Positions 8,876 through 15,706 of a stretch of 15,706 nt of DNA are shown here, piece by piece. This DNA is from Parachlorella kessleri. Taxonomy: Eukaryota > Chlorophyta > Trebouxiophyceae > Chlorellales > Chlorellaceae. The notes under the pieces are model-generated. The model made no database searches. It worked only from the letters and a program-made list of their open reading frames with translations, and had not been told where the DNA came from. The stretch covers positions 1 to 15,706 of the forward strand of contig BBXU01000262.1 in assembly GCA_001598975.1 (NCBI GenBank). The letters run 5' to 3'. The first letter of the stretch is position 1; every line of letters starts with the position of its first letter. The position numbers were made by a program, and so were the translations under genes.

Positions 8876-9472
8876 AGTCTCACTATACGTGCCAATCACA
8901 AATTTGAATCAAATAAAAACAAGTGTGAACAAGAGCTCAATCTATGAGAACCAGTGCAAGAATAGAAAGGCACACAACACGGCACACAAGGAAAATATGT
9001 TTCTTGCGGCAGCCAAACCGGGCAAGTCATTGAGCAATGATTAGAATTGCAAAGCACGTTGCACAGTTACGGGGGTTTGAGCGGTACAGCAAATCACCCA
9101 AGAGCAGTTTTATCATACCAAAAACTGGGCATCATTGACATGGCATATGCTTTCTGTAATTTCGTGCGTGTCTGGTCATGGTGTGCACATATATATAAAC
9201 CATTGTGTACATAGACGCATGCATATGCCTGTCCCAAAACTGAGCAAAACCTGGATCCCAGCAGAGCACCCAGACTCTTCCCTGGCACCCAGCCCTGCCA
9301 GCTGTCAGCCGGCACCTTATGTCATCGCCAGCAAGCCTCCCAAGATCACCCCAACAGCCTGCCACACCCTACAGGCGCCCCACATGTAGTCATACCTTGG
9401 TTGACTGCCAGTGCCCGGCAATGATCTTCGTCAGCCGCTCAGCTGGTGGAGTGGCTTGGATGACATACAAAA

Positions 9473-9539
9473 AACCCAGGAATCTCCACCAGGCGCCATC
9501 GACTCACAGAAACCCCAGGAACCTCCACCAGGCGCCACC
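9473..9539 (-). repeat. 39-bp tandem duplication of the translocator C-terminal codons
   Basis: On the minus strand the segment encoding GAWWRFLGF at the end of exon 13 is repeated 39 nt (13 codons) downstream with few differences. The first copy ends in CTG TGA. The second, after the stop, would read GAWWRFLGFF and stay open. The TGA is embedded in a GTGAGT donor-like string. Confidence 0.9.
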
Positions 9540-12500
9540 CACGACGCCCCACAGCAGCAGGTTGACGACCGCCATGAGCGCGCCGTAGGAGAACACCTCT
9601 TTCAGTGTCAGGTAGCCTGCAGCAACACACCAGGCAAGCTGTGGCTGGCTGGCTGGCCACAGAGGACCAGTGTGCCCCAAAAGTAAGCCCTGACGGAGAG
9701 CACTATAGCGCTGCTGTCCCTAAAGTGCAGGGAACAGGGGGTGGTCTGCCCAGCAAGGCCAAAGCTGCACTGCGGCGACCTTCCAGGCATAGGCCGCCTC
9801 CCGCCGCCCCTGCTGGCACATGCATCACGCCCTCCCTGCCAGGGGTGCATAAAAAGGTACAAGAGTGGCGGAAATGCTTTACCTGAGCCATAATAGACTG
9901 CAGCCTGGCCGGAGCCAAAGTGAGTGATGGCGCCAAACTGCAGCCAGCACATCCCAGGAGCACCGCCCATCAGATAAGAAAGCTGTAGTAACGGGTATAG
10001 CAGGATCAGCCCACTGTTGCTAGGTTTTCTATCCATACGTGCAAAACTGGCATGATTTCTTGGGGACTGAGAGACACGAGCGCTGGCAGGAAGGCATCGC
10101 TGCCATAGACAGGTTGCAAGCCGAAAAGTGCAAGACGACCAAAATGACGCAAATTCCGCGGTCACCAGTGTGCCGCACAAGCGGGTTGCATCAACTTGCG
10201 AGCCGGCGTGCGAGTAGAGTGCAGCTACGCCAAGCCATGCAGTTGGCCATAAGGGACGACCCACCAGGTTAGTCATGTATCCTAGAGAGAGGCAGGCAAT
10301 AGGGGGAGGCACCCCCGCCGTCAGCATCATTGTCACAAAGGCGGGGAAGAGTGCGCCCACATGCGCGGTCTGCAACAAGGAGCAAAGATGGCACATTGCA
10401 GGCTGGACGATCATTACAGACACCAGTGCAGCCTGGCAGGGCTGTGGCCACGGAACCAAGTTCCCGTGCGACCACAAAGCATCGGACGAGTCAGCCAACC
10501 AACCAACTAAAAACAATGGAAGAAACCTCCCCTTGCTGCGTTGGTACTCTCCTTGGCTCCTTATGCAACCGACACATTGTATGCCTGCCGTGGGCTGCCT
10601 ACATCATGAGGCAAGGAAGGGTCGTCCCTGCCCTTCCGCAAGCCCCCACCAACCCACCGCCCCCCTTGCACCCCGATACCTGGGCTGCAAACATGTAGTG
10701 CAGTACAAAATAGGCGACGTTCAGGATGGCAAACACCGCCAGCCAGTCCAGCCTTGCCGCCACCAGTTGGGAGCCGACGGAGGAGGCAAAGTGGTTGATA
10801 ACACCAATGGCGTTCAGCTGGTTGGACATGCCCACCAGCACTGCAGAGAGGGGTGACAGGTTGATGCATTAGTCAGTTGACTAGTCATATCTGTCGTTGA
10901 TGACACCCATGGCGTTCAGCTGGTTGGACATGCCCACCAGCACTGCAGAGAGGGGTGACAGGTTGATGAATTAGTCAGTTGACTAGTCATATGTTGAGCT
11001 GATTGGACATGCCCACTAGCACTGCAGGGGGGCGCCAAGAAGGGAGATATATAGCAGGTTGGGCTTACATTTCAATATAGTTGGCGAGGGTATGGCTTTC
11101 AGTTGCTCGAGACACCTCCCAGCACTGCAAAATACGCCTGCCAGCATTGCGGAGGGCGCAACCTTGGTCACCCAAGCTGTGGAAATCCCTTGAGGCCTGG
11201 TTCGTACGTGCCGAGAGGCACAGCAGAGAGGGTAGCGGTAGCTGGCGGATCATGGCGACGCGCGGGGTCCTCCGTGGCAGACCAAGAAGCTAAATGGTCA
11301 GCCCCAGTCAGATGACGGGGCACTCCGCACCCAGGTCAGCAGCCGCCAGTGGCATGGGGATGGCCTAATGGCGCTTGGCAGCGCACGCACACGACAACCC
11401 TGCCCAATAGCAGACTCCTCGCAAGAGGGCCTTAGCTGTGGTCACGCACCAGCCACACCCACCCACCCGCAAACCAAAAGAGGGTGTCCCAGGCGGTCGC
11501 GTACTGCAGGCAGTCCCTCCACTGCAGCACCCCCAACAGCAGCAGGGCCGACAGGCCCATCATGGCCGTCACCACAGCGGGGACCCCAAGCCTCTCCCCT
11601 AGCACCTGCATGTGGGTAGGGGTGTGGCACAAGCCCTGTGCTTCTAGATCTCTGTCCCAGCATGGTGCAGTCCACTTCAGACATACAGTCTGGCGGGAGG
11701 GGCCCAAGCAGTGGTTCGTAAGACTTCACTGGGTCTCCACATGCTGCATGATACGGTCCTGACCCTGGAACCTAGCTACGATATTAGGGATTCCGCCCAA
11801 GATGAGACCAAGAAATGGAACGCGTACCCAGCCACCATGCCCACCACACACCACACTTGAGCACAGGCAACAGCGGGCGCAGGCGCCCGCAGACCTACCC
11901 ACAAAGTCACCGCGGCCGCCATGGTCGCGACCATGATCATCTCATCCCGGCTCATGGGGCCCATCTTCTGCAGCCGCTCACTGGCCAGCTGCACAAGGCA
12001 TCAAGAGCAAGGGCCCGGGGCTGCTCAGCAGTTGCAAGCTAACAACAGAAACATACCACCACCACAAGTGCAGCAACGACACCTCGAAAACACTGTCAAT
12101 GAGCAGGCGGTGACCTGCAGGCCAAGGGGTGAGTGCTTTTGGACAATCCCTGGGGACCATCCAGCATAGCAACAGCAAGCACTTTGCATGCTACCACACT
12201 CTCTGCTTGCAAGGCCTCGCTAGGTTTTATTCACGAAAGCTGGGTGACAGCGTGGGTATCATGTGGAAGCCACAGCACTCCCCGCAGTGACAGCACACCT
12301 TGGGGGCCTCGGGGGTGGCCTTGACTTGCGGGGGAAAGAGCTTGTAGAGAAGCAAGGGGGTGACCAGCAGGCCTGCCCACGCCGGAGCTATGGCCACCTG
12401 CAGGCAGCAGGGAAAGAGGGGCCCATCCTGGCATCGTCTTTGCAGCCTCACTTGTAAAAAGGCAAAGTACCTCACCTCCCAGACAGCCGCATGCCAGACC

Positions 12501-14574
12501 ATGGACCACCCACCTCGTCCTACGTCACCCACGCAGTGGTGATGGTCAGCACACCTCCTAGGCAGCCATGTGCCACTTAAGCTAATCACCCACCTTGAAC
12601 CAGGTCACCCACGCGGCGGGAATGGTCAGTCCCATGCTGGCTGCAATTTTTATGCACAGCAGGTTCTGTGCCGCCGCTGTGAGGTACATGTTGGAGGAGT
12701 TGGCGGTGCCCTCAAACTGTGACAGCACCAAAAAGGCGCCCAGCTTCCGGCGGGACTCGTCGTCTGCAAGGCAGAAGCTGGCAGAGTGCCTTGTGTGGAC
12801 GCCTTGGCATCGATTTCCACAGAGTTTGTCGTAAGTCCTTGGAAGCATAGCTTTCTTTTGAGGGGTACAAACTGGGTACATATCTGAAACCCTGACATAC
12901 CTGCAATAGCACTGCGAGCAGTGCAAGGGCCCAGGAGTATCCTGGCAGACCACAGCAGGAGCTCAGCAAACCCAGGGCTGTGTCCTCAAAAGAAGCTCAG
13001 CTCAGAGCAACGGTCCTGCTCACTGGGTTTACTGCCGGCGCTCTTAGACAGGGAGCTGATGATGGGCATGAAGATGCCACCAGCCCTCGCGGTGGTGGAC
13101 GGCATGGCCGGGGCGATGAGGGCTTCTGCAATGGCCAGCCCATACGCCAGGCCCAGGGTGCTCTTGCCAAACAGCTTGACAAACATGTTGGCCACCCGCT
13201 CTCCCAAGCCGGTCTTCTCAAAGCCCTGCAAAAACGAAAGGTCCCACAAGCCGAGGCAAAGCAGCGTGGGCGCGCCTCTGCCCACGCGCTTGTTCACGTG
13301 TGGGCCATTAGTACACAGAGGCCTGGGTTCTCACCATCCCCCAGGGTGGTTGTGCCAATGCTTAGCTAGATGTTGAGGGAGTGGAAGCGAGAATCACAGC
13401 TGTGGCTGCCGGGTCACTTGGGTGCATTGGCGAGGCAGGCCCTAGGACCTGGCCTTCTGGCTGGCCGGCTGACTGGCTGGTTTTGGTAAGGAGGTGCTGG
13501 AACCAACTTTGGCCAATCCATGGCCGGGCTAGTTGTCTCTGGCGCTCACCCTGGCAAAGAAGAAAGCCACCACAATCAGCCATATGGCGTCATCAGTGAA
13601 GGCCGAAAATGCCTGGGCAAAGCTCAGCGTCCGAGTGGCAACCGCAGTGGTGGCGGCCAGGAATGCCCATGCACCCACAGGGAGCGGCTCCAGGACAAGG
13701 CCTACAAGCAGAGGAAGAGTAGAAGGTCCTGGCTGCCCTGCATCCGTCCTGTACTTTGTGAGGAGGCTATGGCATGCTCCTACTTAAGATTCCGGCAGTA
13801 AGTATGACCCACCCCGTTAAGACTCGGACCGCAGCATGGCAGGGGCCAGGTTGCACAGAAGCCCAGGCCATGTCCGCGCCGTTGGTGACGTCGACCAGTC
13901 ACACGAGCTGCAGCTTGCCTGTGATGGTTGATACAAAGATGGATAAAAGCGTCCACCCCTGGAGGCTGACACCCAAAGGCCGCGGCAACAGGAACCGCAC
14001 AGCGAGCCCTATCCCTACTGATAGTGCCAGTTGCAGCGGCTTGGCACCCTGCAAGGAACCACTGCGTTGCTTCAAGCCCTGGTTTTTGGTCCGCGGAAAG
14101 CATGAAGCCCCGCACGGCAGCAATGCAGAGGGCAGCTGAGCAAGCCAGCGACAGCAGGGATGGAACAGGGCCACAAGCTTTGACTGTAGCAGCAGCAGGA
14201 TGTGATCCGCGCCCAGCTTACCAGCCAAGAAAAGGTGGCAGCCTGTTGGCGTGCGTCGCCGAAGTCAGCAGCAACAGCGGCTGCAGCAGCCAGAACCTTG
14301 CTGACAGCAGCTCTGGCCCTTGGTGGGCCTTTAATACTGTGCTGCCGAAAGTTCTGCGTGCTCAGAATGGCCGAGCCTCCTCGCTGGCAACTGTCAAAAA
14401 CCAAGAGGGAGTCAGGTTTTAATTGCCGCCGTTGCGAGGTTGAAAGCCTGAACCCTAGGCGCACCTGGCCGGTGTGATGCCCCGTAAACCAGGGTGCAAC
14501 TTGCGTGCCGCTCGAGCTGTGGCTAACAGGCCCCCGTGCGGGGACCTTAGCTGCAGGCCGCAGTGCATGACCAT
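9504..14574 (-). CDS. DIT2: Plastid dicarboxylate translocator (glutamate or 2-oxoglutarate/malate antiporter), DiT/SLC13 (DASS) family
   Basis: Thirteen exons, all in phase: 14574-14465, 14390-14222, 14048-13919, 13701-13550, 13225-13024, 12763-12594, 12397-12299, 11988-11899, 11605-11467, 10840-10680, 10369-10265, 9937-9883 and 9616-9504 (TGA), giving 564 aa. The ATG sits in GCCATGG. Residues 1 to about 90 are an Arg/Ala/Ser-rich chloroplast transit peptide. From GAKPLQLALSVGIG (94 on) the protein follows the plant DiT sequence throughout: LEPLPVGAWAFLAATTA, FSAFTDDAIWLIVVAFFFAR, GFEKTGLGERV, EALIAPAMPSTTARAGG (221-237, first substrate/Na-site-like loop), MYLTAAAQNLLC, LLLYKLFPP, AWDTLFWFAVLVGM, and the second motif YMTNLFGAITHFGSGQAAVYYG near 505. 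The motifs fit DiT2 better than DiT1. Such carriers exchange 2-oxoglutarate or glutamate for malate across the inner envelope, linking ammonia assimilation and photorespiration. Substrate preference cannot be read from sequence. Intron 3 is GC-AG. Introns 6 and 9 carry duplicated splice junctions. Confidence 0.96.
10794..11033 (-). repeat. Triplicated acceptor and exon 10 start (translocator gene)
   Basis: Copy I (10794-10895) includes the true acceptor (AG at 10842-10841) and the first codons of exon 10. Copy II (10896-10992) is nearly identical over about 97 nt (three differences seen), offset 102 nt. Copy III (10993-11033) keeps only the acceptor and about 20 coding bases with several changes, offset 79 nt. 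Using the copy II acceptor would keep frame for a while but meets TAG after GACAGATATGAC. Confidence 0.95.
12509..12630 (-). repeat. Decayed duplication of exon 6 3' end with donor (translocator gene)
   Basis: The end of exon 6 (encoding LTIPAAWVTWFK, donor GTGGGT at 12593) recurs 80 nt downstream in intron 6 (12509-12550). There CTGACCAT, GCGTGGGTGAC and GAGGTGGGT are retained, but TGG has become TAG. The retained pseudo-donor is at 12513. Confidence 0.8.
13702..13918 (-). other. GC-AG intron (translocator intron 3)
   Basis: Exon 3 ends ACAG and is followed by GCAAGC at 13918, not GT. The acceptor is TTGTAG at 13702. Joining here restores FVSTITG|LVLEPLPVG, which matches the family exactly, and no GT nearby does so. 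GC-AG introns are a known minor class spliced by the U2 machinery. This one has the strong flanking bases expected of that class. Confidence 0.85.
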
Positions 14575-15136
14575 GGCAAAGCAAAATAAGAATATTGTTT
14601 TGGAGGCGAACACATGGAAAGCCTGTATCCGTGCAGTGTGGATTGCTCAGAACAGCAATCTTGGCTAGACGTCGCAGCAAGTCAGACGCAGCATGTGCGC
14701 GCGCATGTGGCACCAGGGTCCCTATATTACAGGGAGCTCGGTAGCGTTAGCAGATCTAGATGTCGCCAGGAGCTCCTAGGTGCAGCCCATCCTTGCAAGA
14801 CCTCGCGAAAGAGTGCTTTCCTGTAATACCAGTCTCACTCAAACCGTTCTAGTGTTTCAAACCAGCGCACCCGTCATTCCACCCTGCTGTGCGAACTAGT
14901 CTCTGCGGAATGCTAGCCAGGCTTTACTACCTGCCGTCTGGTGGGTTCACTGTGCCCACGCAGTTGAACTTGGCAAGCGTTGATCACCTGTCGCGTTCCC
15001 TACAAAGCCTTCTGCCTGTTTAAAACGACCGTCTGAAGTCGTGCCTAGACCCGGGAAGGTTGGTAGAAATCAACCATCCCCGTCGGTGAGTGCCCACCAG
15101 GCTATCAGCCTACTAGCTGGTGCCCTTCGTGCTTGC
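14575..15136. other. Spacer between divergent translocator gene and right-edge gene
   Basis: This should contain the translocator promoter and 5' UTR (minus) and the upstream region of the tentative plus-strand gene. A short hairpin (GATTGCT / AGCAATC, 14641-14660) lies about 70 nt upstream of the translocator start codon. No TATA box, RNA gene or coding exon is convincing. Confidence 0.5.
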
Positions 15137-15615
15137 ATGCGAAACGCCTTCCCCACGACGGTGCCAGTGCTCAGTCTGGACACTCACTGGCTGGGCCAGG
15201 TGGCATTCTCTCATCACGACTGCAGGGGCGCTTTCAATTTCGAGGCTGACAAGCTTGCCAGCATCTTTCCCAGACAGGCGCCAGCAGAACGTAACACACG
15301 GCTGGCAGAGAACGGCATAACTTGTGAGCTGCTGTGTCTGCTGCTCGGCACTGGCCTAGTTGTCGTCAAGAACGGCCACTTGCAGGGGAAGCTTGAGCGC
15401 ATGCTAGCACGGGCAGGTGGGTGGCCGTGTCGTCTGCGCACCAGAGAAATCCATGCATACAATGTCTTGGCAGACCTCTGTGGCCATCTGAATTCTTCAT
15501 AGGGCTGTACTGAGGGCGGGACCTTTGGTGTGGTGGCTGTGGCGGCCCATCGGGCCGCTAACTTATGTGCTCGTTGTGGCCTGCAGATTACCGCTTGGGG
15601 CTACGCTGCGTAGAG
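15137..15615 (+). CDS. Unrecognised protein, 5' part only (continues off right edge)
   Basis: An open frame runs from ATG 15137 (open further back to a GTG at 15041) to 15416, with mostly G/C third positions like the neighbouring genes. It ends GCACGGGCAG|GTGGGT, the donor type favoured in this window. A second exon, 15587-15615, is bounded by GGCCTGCAG and GTGGGT and joins in phase, giving LERMLARADYRLGLRCVE across the junction. The unspliced frame would stop at 15500-15502. The first ~93 residues include a hydrophobic patch (ELLCLLLGTGLVVVKNG). There is no clear targeting peptide and I recognise no family. A 7-bp hairpin with a 3-nt loop (15542-15558) lies in the intron. The gene is plausible but unproven, and an upstream exon is possible. 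Confidence 0.42.
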
Positions 15616-15706
15616 GTGGGTTGTTGACAGCTGAAAGGATTTGGGGGTAAGCAGGACAGTGCAAAGCGAACTCCAGTGCCAACGCTAGGATGTGGGGGTG
15701 GGGGGT

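Larger units (their letters stand above)
7927..9503. other. Shared 3' region of two convergent genes
   Basis: No supported coding exon is seen in these 1577 nt. They should hold the 3' UTRs of the FAS1 gene (plus) and the dicarboxylate translocator (minus). The region contains a 20-bp tandem repeat (8181-8220), a CTG run near 8258, a 14-bp palindrome AACCCTTAAGGGTT (8557-8570) just before a TGTAA, and further copies of the dispersed repeat (8703-8875). The part from about 8880 to 9240 is noticeably AT-richer than the genes. Small open frames here show no family features. Confidence 0.6.

Noticed and set aside
9187..9197. TATATATA run as a promoter
   Set aside because: It lies in the 3' region between convergent genes with no start codon of a supported gene downstream; probably just AT-rich sequence.
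9608..10516. 302-codon open frame on the minus strand
   Set aside because: It contains translocator exons 11 and 12 by reading through their introns, so it is not a separate gene. The spliced model gives a continuous family match.
10794..11033. Regular repeats as a CRISPR array
   Set aside because: Units are contiguous tandem duplications of an intron/exon junction in a eukaryotic gene, with no spacers and no cas genes.
14072..14713. 213-codon minus-strand frame with GTG start
   Set aside because: It covers translocator exon 2 plus introns. The real start is the ATG at 14574 in another frame, spliced with matching phase.
15214..15462. 82-codon minus-strand frame at the right edge
   Set aside because: The plus-strand frame over the same bases is longer, has G/C third positions and splices in phase. 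The minus frame shows no such support.

Overview
The window is nuclear DNA from a photosynthetic eukaryote, most probably a chlorophyte green alga. It carries intron-dense genes with short exons and moderately GC-rich codons. Donors are mostly GTGGGT, GTGAGT or GTGAGC. Candidate poly(A) signals are of the TGTAA type. Two of the proteins are typical of chloroplasts: a thylakoid-lumen PsbP-domain protein and a plastid-envelope dicarboxylate translocator. There are no operons, CRISPR arrays or rRNA genes, and I recognised no tRNA. Exon models were built by hand from splice signals, reading-phase agreement and knowledge of the protein families.

Layout. (1) 234-1417, minus strand: 5' part of a gene for a low-complexity Pro/Gln- and RGG-rich, probably RNA-binding protein that continues off the left edge. 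(2) 1418-1841: intergenic region between divergent genes, with a G-box. (3) 1842-4665, plus: six-exon gene for a 289-aa PsbP-domain lumenal protein. (4) 4666-5546: 3' UTR and spacer with a two-copy repeat. (5) 5547-7926, plus: six-exon gene for a 199-aa secreted single-FAS1 (fasciclin) protein; one intron holds a perfect 42-bp palindrome. (6) 7927-9503: shared 3' space of convergent genes, with further copies of the repeat from (4). (7) 9504-14574, minus: complete 13-exon gene for a 564-aa plastid dicarboxylate (glutamate or 2-oxoglutarate/malate) translocator of the DiT/SLC13 family, including one GC-AG intron. (8) 14575-15136: spacer. (9) 15137 to beyond the right edge, plus: tentative unrecognised gene.

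The most unusual signal cuts across gene boundaries. Five exon/intron junctions in three different genes are tandemly duplicated or triplicated. In each case the extra copies lie in the adjoining intron and contain both coding bases and the splice site. A sixth tandem duplication covers the last codons of the transporter. The copies range from about 97% identical to strongly decayed. This looks like a repeated local mutational process that creates spare or decoy splice sites, and it resembles the proposed route of intron gain or intron sliding by tandem duplication. The proteins themselves belong to known families. The two plastid proteins share a compartment but show no direct functional link here.
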